NCBI GenBank assembly: GCA_945861635.1 | Contig: CAMAWH010000025.1 | Coordinates: forward strand, 1 to 64,000 | Reading direction: 5' to 3' | Origin: Klebsiella pneumoniae | Lineage (GTDB): Bacteria > Myxococcota_A > UBA796 > SXON01 | Length of the DNA stretch: 64,000 nucleotides | In this document: in pieces, positions 26,742 through 35,100 of the stretch | How the letters are laid out: every line of letters begins with the position of its first letter | Position numbering within the stretch: position 1 is the first letter of the stretch | Notes under the pieces: generated by a model | What the model was told of the DNA's origin: nothing | Database searches by the model: none | What the model saw: the letters and a program-made list of their open reading frames with translations, nothing else | Program-made: the position numbers and the translations under genes

Positions 26742-28040
26742 CTACTCCGGCTCCACGCCCACGTCCGACGTGTCATCAAGGTCGAGCCCAAGACCGAACG
26801 TGTCCAACGGCGTGCCCGCGGCATCGAGGTCGACGACATCCGCGCCGGTTACGACGGCGCCGCCCTGAACAACCACCTTGCCGCCGCCCGGGTCGTCCGC
26901 CGACGCTGCGATGTTCATCGTCCCAGCCAAGGTGCCGGTCACCCGATCCAGGAGGACGCCGGCCCGCGCCGAACCGCTGATGTCGAAGTTGGTGAGCACA
27001 GCGCGGAAGTCGGCGGGATCATAATTGTGTTCCGTGTCCCCTTGCGTGACGACGATGCCGTCCCCTGCCGACGCTCCACCGTCAGGGGCGTTGGAGAGGG
27101 CTGTCTCGCCGACGCTGACGTCCGTGAGGTCCACGGACAGCGCTTGGCGCGCGTACAGCCCCGCGTCCGCGTTCCCACTCAAACGCATCCGCGTCGCCGT
27201 CAGCTGCGCCGAATCCTGAACCTGAATCCCTCTCCCCAGAAATCCGTCTACAGCAACCGTATTGTTCACGTCAAAGTCATCAAGTTCGGCGATGGACGTG
27301 CCATCGATGAGCATGCCGACCGAGTTGCTTCCGTCGATGACCAGGTCGTTCATCGTGAACTGCGCACTCTGGATGAGGATGCCGTAGCCGTACGCATCCC
27401 CGTCGTATGTGTCCGGGAGCGTGTCGTACACGCCGATGCTGGTTCCGAAGACGGTGGTCGCCGCCCCGTCGGCGAGTAGTCCGCATCGCATGCTTGCCGT
27501 GATCGCGAGGGAGTCGAGATACGCGGTTGCACCACCGTAAACCATGAGCGCGCGCCTGCCGCCGCTCAGCGTGAAACCGGCGAGTCGAACGTCCTGGGTG
27601 CCACTGACGCGAAGGATGGAGTCCCACGCCTTTGCCGCCGCCAGCGTGGTTTCGGACGTACCGCAGCCCTCGATGATGAGGCCGTTTTCGTCTCCAAGGA
27701 CCTCCCCGATGGATACGTTCGCGGCGAATGTGCCCGGGCCGATGGCGATGTGATCAGCGCCGGTGCTGGCGCGTGCGATGGTCATGGCGGCGTCAAGCGT
27801 CGCGACCGGGGTCGCCAGGGACCCGTCGGCGGTGTCGGATCCGTCGGTGCGCACGTGGATGGCGGAGTTGTAGGATTCGTATGTGATGGCACCGTAATTG
27901 CCGCCATCGCACGGACCGGGGGACCAATCGTTATCAGTCCAAGCGGCCGAATCTCCGTTTTCTTCCGCTTCAGACGGCTTGCCAGCGGGAGGGACCGTGC
28001 AGGCGAGTAGCGTAAGAACTGGGAAGACGGGAGCGCGCAT
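26742..28040 (-). CDS. Right-handed beta-helix lipoprotein (paralog 2)
   Basis: This 432-residue lipoprotein has lipobox LLAC with Cys14, then a CDGGNYG segment and the shared entry block HVRTDGSDTADGSLATP ending in GPGTFAANVS. The rest is parallel beta-helix coils with short repeats such as GLLADG, GMLIDG and GVLLDRV. It is more similar to the 32416-33663 product (CDGG, GPGxFAAN and xGCGxxET blocks) than to its convergent neighbour. Probable location is the outer membrane; no enzyme motif is visible. It has a complete predicted promoter with the -10 six nucleotides before the ATG. Confidence 0.78.
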   Translation of the reverse strand: MRAPVFPVLTLLACTVPPAGKPSEAEENGDSAAWTDNDWSPGPCDGGNYGAITYESYNSAIHVRTDGSDTADGSLATPVATLDAAMTIARASTGADHIAIGPGTFAANVSIGEVLGDENGLIIEGCGTSETTLAAAKAWDSILRVSGTQDVRLAGFTLSGGRRALMVYGGATAYLDSLAITASMRCGLLADGAATTVFGTSIGVYDTLPDTYDGDAYGYGILIQSAQFTMNDLVIDGSNSVGMLIDGTSIAELDDFDVNNTVAVDGFLGRGIQVQDSAQLTATRMRLSGNADAGLYARQALSVDLTDVSVGETALSNAPDGGASAGDGIVVTQGDTEHNYDPADFRAVLTNFDISGSARAGVLLDRVTGTLAGTMNIAASADDPGGGKVVVQGGAVVTGADVVDLDAAGTPLDTFGLGLDLDDTSDVGVEPE

Positions 28041-28046
28041 TGCGCA

Positions 28047-28075
28047 TTCGTAGTCGATTCTTTATCGGAATTCAA
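28047..28075 (-). promoter_or_regulatory. Predicted leaderless promoter of the beta-helix lipoprotein gene at 28040
   Basis: On the minus strand TTGAAT (28075-28070) and TACGAA (28052-28047) are separated by 17 nt, and the ATG follows the -10 after 6 nt. With the usual 6-8 nt between -10 and transcription start, the message would begin at or within a base or two of the ATG. Confidence 0.5.
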
Positions 28076-28363
28076 GGTCAGGTTCCTTGGGTTCGGAGCC
28101 GCCAATGCAATGGCGTTTGTGACCGCCGGGAGAGTTCGATGGCACATCCACCACCCACCGGCCGGTTTCTCTGAGGACGTTGACCGTCATGGAACGCCTA
28201 TCGGACTCCCCTTGGCGACGTGCCAGCGCACATCGCGCGGACAGGTTCTAATCAGCTTTGCGAGGCATTTGCTGCGCCGGGCTCACCGGCGACCAACGCG
28301 TCACGTTGGCCAAATGACGGTCAATCACGACTATTGCTGCGCTCGCAGCTGGCGGCGGGGGGG

Positions 28364-28392
28364 TTGACGGGATCGCGGCGTGCGTACAGACT
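28364..28392 (+). promoter_or_regulatory. Possible promoter of the Cys-rich lipoprotein gene at 28416
   Basis: TTGACG at 28364-28369 is followed by CAGACT at 28387-28392 (17-nt spacing), or by TACAGA at 28385-28390 (15-nt spacing). Neither pair is ideal. The leader would be about 18-25 nt and includes a GGAG ribosome site. Confidence 0.3.
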
Positions 28393-28415
28393 TCGAACCT
28401 TCTGGAGCAGCCCCG

Positions 28416-29243
28416 ATGGTCTATGTGTATTTCATTCTTTCCGCCTACATTGGCGGGTGCGCAAGCGCCTTGGACTCGGCGGGGAGCGACTCCGCGTCGG
28501 CACTCGATGGGGGTGCATGCTCGGCGGTCGAGGTACCGTCCGAAGCCGATGCCAAAAGCGTCGGCGACTATCTGTGTCTATGCGGTGTCAAACTGGCCGC
28601 GAAATCCGAAACGACGAACGAGGAGTTTGAGCTGTATGTGGAGAAGAGCAATGAGGCCGCGTCCGTTTCGCCCTATTATACCGGCTTTCCGACAACGACC
28701 AGCATTCAGCTGAACGGCCAACTGGACGTTGATGCCGCCGGAAAACCGAGCACTCTCGTCGATGTGAATACAAACGGCGTCGCGTACTGTGCAAACAAGC
28801 GGACCACGGACGGATTTCTGGGAGTGGCACTCGTCAAATTTGACAAGTCAAGCTGCTATTATTCGGTCCTTCCCGTCGAAGATGACGGTGGCGACGCCAA
28901 GCTGACGATGGCCACCTGCGGCAGGAGCGCAACGTTACACTACTCCTGTGTCACGAATTCGGCGGTAAGCTCTGACCGGGTTTCATCCCAGTACGCCTAC
29001 TCCCGCCTGACCAATTCGACCTATACAGGACGCTATACCTACTATCGGTGCACTACTACGGTCTACGATTCGGATGATTTCTACGGTGACGTCTTCTACG
29101 ACTTTACGTCGGCGATGCCGGCCGCCGTCACGGCGTATAAGACCACAAAGACGACTGGCGTCACGCTGTGGATGGGGCGATCAAGCAACTGCAGCAGCTT
29201 GTGTGCTGGCTGGTCGGACAGCGGCAGTTGTGCGGAAAAGTAG
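28416..29243 (+). CDS. Cysteine-rich lipoprotein of lower G+C, unknown function
   Basis: This 275-residue lipoprotein has a leader with aromatic residues (MVYVYFILSAYIGGC) and a lipidated Cys15. The mature part has 11 more cysteines, including a CLC pair and a C-terminal SNCSSLCAG cluster, and is rich in Ser, Thr and Tyr. That suggests a disulfide-stabilised surface protein. GGAG lies 9 nt before the ATG at 28416. Base composition is unusual: positions 28981-29100 are 50% G+C (60 of 120 by hand count), against about 70% at 38101-38160. With the two largest gaps of the window on either side, it looks acquired. I recognise no family. Confidence 0.65.
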   Translation: MVYVYFILSAYIGGCASALDSAGSDSASALDGGACSAVEVPSEADAKSVGDYLCLCGVKLAAKSETTNEEFELYVEKSNEAASVSPYYTGFPTTTSIQLNGQLDVDAAGKPSTLVDVNTNGVAYCANKRTTDGFLGVALVKFDKSSCYYSVLPVEDDGGDAKLTMATCGRSATLHYSCVTNSAVSSDRVSSQYAYSRLTNSTYTGRYTYYRCTTTVYDSDDFYGDVFYDFTSAMPAAVTAYKTTKTTGVTLWMGRSSNCSSLCAGWSDSGSCAEK

Positions 29244-29735
29244 CTTCATAGCGCAATAGCGTTGCCAGCCGAGTCAATCAGCGGAGGGGAGGTGGTCCGT
29301 TTCACGGCGGCCGCGCACGGGGAATCGAAGCTGCTCCGAGCCCGGGTCCGATACACTCTGGCCCACTATGGGTGACCCAGTCGCGCTGTAGCTGAGCCGA
29401 CGGCCCGTGTCGGGTTGCGCGCCCGATGGCGACTTGGCGGTCGGACGCGCACCGATAGCTGCGACGGCGTTGCCCGGAATCCGGTCTCCGATTGCGGAAT
29501 GCGCTGGCCGCCGCGCCGCCCCGCTCCGTACGAACTCAGCGGCCATCTGCGAAAAACGATCGCTCTTTGGAAAGTTCGTATGCGGAAAGTACGCGCTCTG
29601 CATGGAAAACAAAGCGAAACACACAACAAACGTCCCCGATCGAAACGCGATCGAAACGTCCTCGATCGATTCCCGATACGCCGGCGCGACCCGGAACTTC
29701 CGGGCGTGTCGCCGCGTGCCGCCCCCGACGCGAAC
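29244..29735. other. 492-bp convergent gap without a supported gene
   Basis: This is the longest non-coding stretch in the window, lying between convergent stop codons at 29243 and 29736. It contains an 11-bp tandem repeat (29637-29658), a nearby CGATCGA palindrome and an A-rich patch at about 29550-29640 unlike the flanks. Open frames across it have no ribosome site and look compositional. No tRNA arms or clear terminator with a T-run were found. A small RNA cannot be excluded. Confidence 0.55.
29637..29658. repeat. 11-bp perfect tandem repeat
   Basis: Two adjacent perfect copies of CGATCGAAACG lie at 29637-29647 and 29648-29658. A related CGATCGA palindrome follows at 29663-29669. This may be a protein-binding site or a remnant; no function is assigned. 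Confidence 0.75.
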
Positions 29736-30854
29736 TCACCGCGTCGCCACCCCATCCCGCCCCGAACGGTGCTCGTCGTGACTCCGGTCGGCGTAGCCAT
29801 CCCGGTTATCGTGACGCCCGCCCGCCGCACTCCCGCCGGAATCATCCCCGTAACTGACCCGCGCCACGTCGTACGGCTCGATCTCGACTCGTTCGCGCTC
29901 GATGCAGCGCCCGCGATCATCGCGCACCTCCACGTTCACCCATCCGAGCGCCAGCACGGCGCGCGCGCCGGCATCGGGCGCCAGCGTCGCAACAAGGCGA
30001 TCGTTGACGTACACCTGCGAACCGCGTGAGTACGCGCTGTCAATCGCCAAAACCCCCGTCACCGGCGGGTCCACGCACCACCGCCCGCCGCCGTACGCGC
30101 GGACGGCAATGACCTCCCGGTCAATCCGCTCGCCGGAAAGCCGCGTCGCCGTTACCGCGAAGTTCCCGACCGGAACACTCGAAAACACCGTATGCCCGTG
30201 GGCTTCTACCGTGCGCGTATTCCCCGAATCCGTCACCAACCGCACGGCCACCGGCAGCGGATTGTCCACAAACACATCCGCATACCGCGGCGCCTCCGCG
30301 ATCAAGTGCGGCTCGGCAAACGGGATCAACGAGATTCGTCGCGACACCAACTCGCGCGAACCGGCCCGAAGCGTCAGGTCCGCGCGCCCCTCCGGCAGCG
30401 TGATCACCCGCGAACCGAACGCCGCCACGCTCGCGAAATACCGGCCATTGACGTACAATTCGCCGGGAAGTTCGGTGCGATTCTCCACCATGACGCGCGC
30501 GTCGCCCTCGCGGTCCACGGTGAATCGCGTCGTCCGCCCCGAGCGCACGTAGACGCGATCCCTTTCGACCGTCCGCGTCGCGCCGAATTGGCGGTACGTC
30601 GCGCGAATCGAAACCTCACCGGCGGGTACGGTGATCTCGGCGTAGCCCTCCTCGCGAATCACGCGCGTCTCGCCCGCAACACTGACGCTGACAGTACCGC
30701 CGGCGTCATTGTGTACCAGCACACTGCCGACGGCCGGCCGGGAATAGGCGCGGTCGTGCCGATTGCTGTGTGCCGCCGCCGGAGTTGCGACGCCCATCGT
30801 CGCAACACCAAGCGTCATCGAGGCCACCAGAACTCGCCACGTTGTCGATTTCAT
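29736..30854 (-). CDS. Exported PEGA-like beta-repeat protein
   Basis: This 372-residue exported protein has a Sec signal peptide (MKSTTWRVLVASMTLG, cleavage after PAAA). It has at least three tandem beta-sandwich units of 70-90 residues with PEGA-like features: VNG/VND-type turns (ELYVNGRYFA, QVYVNDRLVA), VPAGEVSIRATY and LPEGRADLTLR. The C-terminal 40 residues are disordered and rich in Asp, His, Arg and Gly. PEGA units are surface-exposed binding modules. The ATG at 30854 has GGGGAG 7 nt upstream. It is divergent from the HNH/lexA genes; no link to them is evident. Confidence 0.65.
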   Translation of the reverse strand: MKSTTWRVLVASMTLGVATMGVATPAAAHSNRHDRAYSRPAVGSVLVHNDAGGTVSVSVAGETRVIREEGYAEITVPAGEVSIRATYRQFGATRTVERDRVYVRSGRTTRFTVDREGDARVMVENRTELPGELYVNGRYFASVAAFGSRVITLPEGRADLTLRAGSRELVSRRISLIPFAEPHLIAEAPRYADVFVDNPLPVAVRLVTDSGNTRTVEAHGHTVFSSVPVGNFAVTATRLSGERIDREVIAVRAYGGGRWCVDPPVTGVLAIDSAYSRGSQVYVNDRLVATLAPDAGARAVLALGWVNVEVRDDRGRCIERERVEIEPYDVARVSYGDDSGGSAAGGRHDNRDGYADRSHDEHRSGRDGVATR

Positions 30855-30984
30855 CGCATCTCCCCGCGGCAGGGGTTGGGTTGCCGCTCGTAATGACCAA
30901 CGAAATGCCTTGACGAGTCATTCGACGGTGAAGATTTAGGCTCGGGCCACGTTTCTCGCGTGCACCCGCCCTACCGAGCCGGCC

Positions 30985-31608
30985 ATGACCCACGTCCTCC
31001 AGCTGAATGCGGACTACACCCCGATGAAGACCCTGCGGTGGGAGCGTGCGGTGGAACTCGTGCTGGAGCACAAGGCGGTGACCGTCGCCAGTATCGAAGG
31101 GCGTTTTGTGCGGTCGCCATCCCTGGCGATTCCGTGGCCGGCCGTCATTGCGCTGCGTCGGTACGCGCGTCCACGCGGACGGGTGCGGTTCTGTTCTCGC
31201 AACGTGCAGGCGCGCGATTCGTACACGTGCATGTACTGTGGGTTTCGGCCGCGCACGTCCGAAGGACGGCCCGATCGCCTCGCGCTGACGATGGATCACG
31301 TCGTGCCCCGCGCGCACGCCAAGCATGGCGCTGTCTACCTGCCGTGGTCTCGAAAGTGGGTGAACGTGACGTGCTGGGAAAATGCGACGACGGCCTGCCG
31401 TGGCTGCAACGCCAGAAAGGCGGACAAATCGCTCTCTCAATCAGGAATGTCGCTTCGAATCTACCCTCGGGTGCCGACGTACGCCGATGCCTTGCGCATG
31501 TGCATCGGGCGTCTCGGGCACGTTCCTTCGGAATGGCAGGAGTGGTTGCCCGGAGACGCGTGGCCGGGCGTGGACGAGCGCACCGCAGAATTGCTCGAAA
31601 GTCGTTGA
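30985..31608 (+). CDS. HNH endonuclease family protein
   Basis: This 207-residue protein contains a complete HNH module: RDSYTCMYCG with the first zinc Cys pair, LTMDHVVPR carrying the catalytic His, WVNVTCWENATTACRGCN with the Asn and the second Cys pair, and then RKADK. The N-terminal 70 residues are typical of HNH proteins that begin with LNADYTPM. It probably cuts DNA with a beta-beta-alpha metal site. It lies 42 bp before lexA on the same strand. That raises the possibility of a DNA-damage link, but its expression relation to lexA is unknown because lexA has its own promoter. Confidence 0.88.
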   Translation: MTHVLQLNADYTPMKTLRWERAVELVLEHKAVTVASIEGRFVRSPSLAIPWPAVIALRRYARPRGRVRFCSRNVQARDSYTCMYCGFRPRTSEGRPDRLALTMDHVVPRAHAKHGAVYLPWSRKWVNVTCWENATTACRGCNARKADKSLSQSGMSLRIYPRVPTYADALRMCIGRLGHVPSEWQEWLPGDAWPGVDERTAELLESR

Positions 31609-31633
31609 CGGCTGGTCACATGCGCAGTAGAAC
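31605..31633 (+). promoter_or_regulatory. Predicted lexA promoter
   Basis: TTGACG at 31605-31610 and TAGAAC at 31628-31633 are separated by 17 nt and overlap the end of the HNH gene. The leader carries AGGTGA four nt before the ATG. I looked for GAACN4GTTC, GTTCN7GTTC, TTACN3GTAA and CTGN10CAG type SOS boxes and saw none. Confidence 0.5.
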
Positions 31634-31650
31634 AGATGCACAGGTGACCC

Positions 31651-32286
31651 ATGGAAGTCCTTCCTCCGCGTCAGAAGCAACTCCTCGACTTCATCGCCTC
31701 CTTCTCGGATCAGCACGGTATCCCGCCGTCGCTGCGCGAAATTGGAGATGCGTTGGGGATTCGCAGTACCAACGGCGTGAGCGATCAGGTGAAGGCCCTC
31801 GTGAAAAAGGGCTTTCTAGAACGCGTAGGTGATGCACGAACGTCACGCGGCTTGCGCATGACGCATCAGGCGCGGGGGGGCTTCCGTGACAACGCCACCA
31901 CCGCCGTTCCCGTTATCGGCCGAGTCGCCGCTGGCACGCCCATCCTCGCGGAAGAAAACTACGCCGGCACGCTGCATATGGACAGTTCGATCATGCCGCA
32001 CAACGCGCCGGTTTTCGGTCTGGTCGTCAGCGGAAACTCGATGATCGATGACGGAATTTTCGATGGGGATTACGTGTTTGTGAAGCAGCAGGCCGACGCT
32101 CGAAACGGAGACATCGTGGTGGCGCAGGTCGATGGAGAAGCCACGGTCAAACGCTTCTTCCGTGAAAAAGGTCGGATTCGCCTCGAACCTGCCAACAAGG
32201 AAATGCAGTCGATCTACATCGACCCCAGTCACAACACCCAGATCCTCGGGTTGGTGGTGGGGGTGTACCGTCGAATTCACGCGTAG
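31651..32286 (+). CDS. lexA: SOS repressor LexA
   Basis: This 211-residue protein has the two LexA domains. The N-terminal winged helix-turn-helix includes PPRQKQLLDFIASF, GIPPSLREIGDALGI and NGVSDQVKALVKKG. The C-terminal S24-type autoprotease has cleavage site Ala94-Gly95 (RVAAGTP), catalytic Ser130 in SGNSMID and Lys167 in ATVKRF. RecA filaments trigger self-cleavage and release SOS genes. All catalytic residues are intact. The operator class it recognises cannot be read from its own promoter, where no known box is obvious. Confidence 0.95.
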   Translation: MEVLPPRQKQLLDFIASFSDQHGIPPSLREIGDALGIRSTNGVSDQVKALVKKGFLERVGDARTSRGLRMTHQARGGFRDNATTAVPVIGRVAAGTPILAEENYAGTLHMDSSIMPHNAPVFGLVVSGNSMIDDGIFDGDYVFVKQQADARNGDIVVAQVDGEATVKRFFREKGRIRLEPANKEMQSIYIDPSHNTQILGLVVGVYRRIHA

Positions 32287-32302
32287 GTAACGACTTTTTA
32301 TG

Positions 32303-32321
32303 GCGTTCGGTTCCCGAACGC
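32303..32321. terminator. Hairpin between convergent lexA and beta-helix genes
   Basis: A perfect 8-bp inverted repeat with a 3-nt loop (GCGTTCGG TTC CCGAACGC) lies 16 nt after the lexA stop. There is no T-run after it on either strand, so it is not a classical intrinsic terminator. It could act as a 3'-end stabilising hairpin. Confidence 0.4.
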
Positions 32322-32415
32322 ACCGCTGCCTCCGAACCGACGACCGCTCGCCCGATCCCTTATCGCCACGCCGCCTGTCACAACCCATGGTCGTCCACCG
32401 CGCTGTCCGGCACCA

Positions 32416-33663
32416 CTAGGGCACCGCCAACGGCGGGTCGGGCACAGCCCACACGTCCGAACCCTCCGGCATCACCGCGCTCCCCTGTGCGATGATCGAG
32501 ACGCCGCCAACGTCGTAGCCATTTTCGGTGACCGTGTTGCCAGACAGCGTCGTGACGCTGACGCCGTCCACGACCACCCCCGCCCGAGCATTTCCGCTCA
32601 CGATGCTGTCGGTCAACGTGTGCCCAAAAAAGGCCGGATCGAAGGTGCTCGATTGGTGGAGCAGAATGCCATCGCCGTAGGCGCCAGCCTCGTTGGCGAG
32701 CGTTGTGTTCACCATGACGTTGGCGAGTTGGGTATCCGTCCCGTCCACCACGTGGACACCCGCGACACGATTCCGCACGCAGGTCGCGCCATCGACGACG
32801 AGGGTACTGAAGTCCGCGAAAATTCCCTCCCCATCGAGATCGTCATCCCCTGGCTGCGTGTCGATAACCACGATGTCGGTGGCGTGGAGCGTGCCCCCGA
32901 ACATCGCGATTCCGGCGCGCCGATTTCGCGCAATCGCGGAGGTGCGAAGGGTGACGTCGGCAAGATTGATGCGCAACCCCCAACCGTTGTCGGATGCTGC
33001 GCCGGACATGTCCGGATCGCCGGCCACGGTGTCCTCGATGATGAGCTGCTCCGCGACGACGACCGTGTCGTTGCCGTCGATCCACACACCCGTCGTGAGC
33101 GCATTACGTACGCTAACGTTCTGCAAAAAAGCACTCGATCCCTGCCATATCAATAACGGTGTCTCGCCGCCGAACAGCTCGACGCCGATGATCTGGACGT
33201 CGTGCACGCCGCTCAGCTTCAACAGGATGTCCGAGGGCGAGGCCGGCGTCAGGTGTGTCTCGTCGGGGCCGCAGCCCAGAATGCGGAGGCGGACATCACT
33301 TCCACCCTCGCCGAGATCGTCCGCGAGGTCGAGGTTGGCGGCAAAATCCCCTGGACCGACGAAAATCGTCTTTCTCCCATACGCGCGGCTCCAGTTCAGC
33401 CCCGCCGGCACACTGGCGAACGGCGCCGCACGGGTTCCATCCCCGCCGTCGTCTCCGTTCGCGCGCACGTGCACCCACTCCCCGAAATCGGGGTGGTCCT
33501 CCCAACTCCCGCCGTCACATGGAAACGCGACCTCGTCCTCGCCTCCCGCCGAATCTTCCCCGGAATCTCCTGCCGAATCGCCGGCAAGCCCCGCCCCGCT
33601 CCCCGCGCCGCCGTCCCCGGGCGCGCATCCCAGAAGTGCCCACGCGCAGAGCAGAAGCGCCAT
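32416..33663 (-). CDS. Right-handed beta-helix lipoprotein (paralog 3)
   Basis: This 415-residue lipoprotein has lipobox LLGC (Cys13) and a linker rich in Gly, Asp and Ser, then the family entry block (CDGGSWEDH, HVRANGDDGGDGTRAAP and VGPGDFAANLD). About twelve parallel beta-helix coils follow, with turns such as GVWIDG, GIAMFGG and GVHVVDG. The cysteine in LGCGPDET matches GCGTSET in the 26742-28040 paralog. No catalytic residues are evident, so ligand binding or structural surface use is likely. TAGCAT lies 6 nt before the ATG, implying a leaderless message. It diverges from the sensor-kinase gene. Confidence 0.78.
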   Translation of the reverse strand: MALLLCAWALLGCAPGDGGAGSGAGLAGDSAGDSGEDSAGGEDEVAFPCDGGSWEDHPDFGEWVHVRANGDDGGDGTRAAPFASVPAGLNWSRAYGRKTIFVGPGDFAANLDLADDLGEGGSDVRLRILGCGPDETHLTPASPSDILLKLSGVHDVQIIGVELFGGETPLLIWQGSSAFLQNVSVRNALTTGVWIDGNDTVVVAEQLIIEDTVAGDPDMSGAASDNGWGLRINLADVTLRTSAIARNRRAGIAMFGGTLHATDIVVIDTQPGDDDLDGEGIFADFSTLVVDGATCVRNRVAGVHVVDGTDTQLANVMVNTTLANEAGAYGDGILLHQSSTFDPAFFGHTLTDSIVSGNARAGVVVDGVSVTTLSGNTVTENGYDVGGVSIIAQGSAVMPEGSDVWAVPDPPLAVP

Positions 33664-33737
33664 CCCTCGATGCTACATGAATCGGACGGAGGCCGACGCG
33701 GAACGTTGTAGACTCCGCACATGGGACAGCCGAAACG

Positions 33738-35066
33738 ATGACTGTGCGCCGCCAGTCGCTCTGGGTTGAAATCGGTCTGACGTTGGCGCTGTTGACGGTG
33801 TTGGTGAGCGTCCTCGACGCCGGCGTATTCTGGCTTGCGACGCGGTACGTCCTCAGTGAGGCCAACGCCGACCTCGCCGAGAGCGCGGCGACGGTCGTGG
33901 CGGGCGAACTGGCGGCAACCGATCGCGCGGACTGGAAGCGCGTCGTGGACACGCACCGCCGGGGAGGGTTGAGGCAGCTCACCGTCTACGATCCGCAGGG
34001 CGCCATCCTTGCGGGAACGGTTGTCGAGGCGGATCCGGACGTACGGATCGCGATTGCGACGCGCCAGCCCGTGGTCGATGCGCGTGGCGGGGACGTGCAG
34101 GTGGTCGTGCCTGTCGGGCGCTCGGAGGCGGCCGTGCAGGTAGCCATTCCGAGTGCGCAGGTAGCGCGCCCGGCGTGGGGCGTTGTGGGCGCCCACGCGC
34201 TGTTCTCGGGCGCCATCATCGTCGTGTTCGGCCTGTATTTGTTTCGTCAAAACGTGCTGGGCCCAATCGCGCGAATGAAGGACGCGACACAGCGGATCGC
34301 GGGGGGTGAATTCGGCACGACGGTGCCGGAGGATGCGGCAACGGAGCTTGCCGCGCTGGCGGTGGCGTTGAATCGCATGTCGATGACGCTGAAGACCTCA
34401 CAGGATGCGCTGGTCCGAAGTGAGAAATTGGCGAGCGTCGGACGGCTCGCCGCGGGATTGGCACACGAACTCGGCAATCCGCTGACGGCCGTTCGCGGAT
34501 ACGTCGAACTGCTGGCCGGGGGTGGCCTTCCCGCGGACACCCAAAAGGAATTCGTCGAGCGCACTGGCATCGAAGTCGAGCGAATGCACCTGCTCCTGCG
34601 GAATCTCCTCGACTTCGCGCGTGACGAAGCGCGCGAGATCGAAGACGTGTCGGTGGCGGAGTTGCTCGAAGAGGCGACACGGACGGTGCGCCACCAAGCG
34701 GCGTTTCGTGGCGTCACCATCGAGATTCACGCCACCGAAGGCATGTCTGTGAAGGGGGAGACGGCCAAGCTGCATCAGGTCCTCGTCAATCTGCTGCTGA
34801 ACGCGGCGGACGCCGACGCGAAGGTGATCCGGCTCATTGCTGGCGGATCCATCATAGAGGTCAACGACGACGGAGCGGGGATCGCTCCCGGCGATCTTCC
34901 TCGGTTGTTCGAGCCGTTCTTCACGACGCGCCCGCCGGGAATGGGGACGGGCCTCGGTCTCGCCATCGCGCACCGGGTGATGGAACAGCATGGCGGGCGG
35001 CTGGAGGTCGAAAGTGCGCCGGGCGAAGGTGCGCGGTTCCGTATGATTTTTCCCGGCGCGGGATAG
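33738..35066 (+). CDS. Membrane sensor histidine kinase (NtrB-like catalytic core)
   Basis: This 442-residue sensor kinase has TM1 at about residues 10-35, a periplasmic sensor of about 115 residues, TM2 at about 152-172, a HAMP linker (NVLGPIARMKDATQRIAGGEFG), then HisKA with the phosphorylated His in GLAHELGNPLTAVRGY. The ATPase domain has the N box HQVLVNLLLNAADA, DDGAGI and GTGLGLAI. No response regulator is adjacent. It lies 34 bp upstream of the DUF4175/MoxR operon on the same strand and may be co-transcribed with it. A TAGACT at 33709-33714 could be its -10. Confidence 0.9.
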   Translation: MTVRRQSLWVEIGLTLALLTVLVSVLDAGVFWLATRYVLSEANADLAESAATVVAGELAATDRADWKRVVDTHRRGGLRQLTVYDPQGAILAGTVVEADPDVRIAIATRQPVVDARGGDVQVVVPVGRSEAAVQVAIPSAQVARPAWGVVGAHALFSGAIIVVFGLYLFRQNVLGPIARMKDATQRIAGGEFGTTVPEDAATELAALAVALNRMSMTLKTSQDALVRSEKLASVGRLAAGLAHELGNPLTAVRGYVELLAGGGLPADTQKEFVERTGIEVERMHLLLRNLLDFARDEAREIEDVSVAELLEEATRTVRHQAAFRGVTIEIHATEGMSVKGETAKLHQVLVNLLLNAADADAKVIRLIAGGSIIEVNDDGAGIAPGDLPRLFEPFFTTRPPGMGTGLGLAIAHRVMEQHGGRLEVESAPGEGARFRMIFPGAG

Positions 35067-35100
35067 GGAACACGCTCGCGCCTGCGGGTTCTGATCGTCC

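Larger units (their letters stand above)
28041..28415. other. 375-bp gap without a supported gene
   Basis: This divergent gap is much larger than the 43-130 bp seen between other divergent genes here. It holds the promoter of the beta-helix gene at its left end and a possible promoter of the Cys-rich lipoprotein at its right end. The short open frames in it have no ribosome site or plausible protein composition. I see no RNA gene or repeat. Confidence 0.6.

Noticed and set aside
28110-28367. Short plus-strand frame of 85 codons in the divergent gap
   Set aside because: No ribosome site, mixed composition and no motif; the region is better read as promoter space.
29274-29624. Short minus-strand frame of 116 codons in the large convergent gap
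   Set aside because: It needs a non-ATG start, has no ribosome site and no motif or helical pattern; treated as chance.
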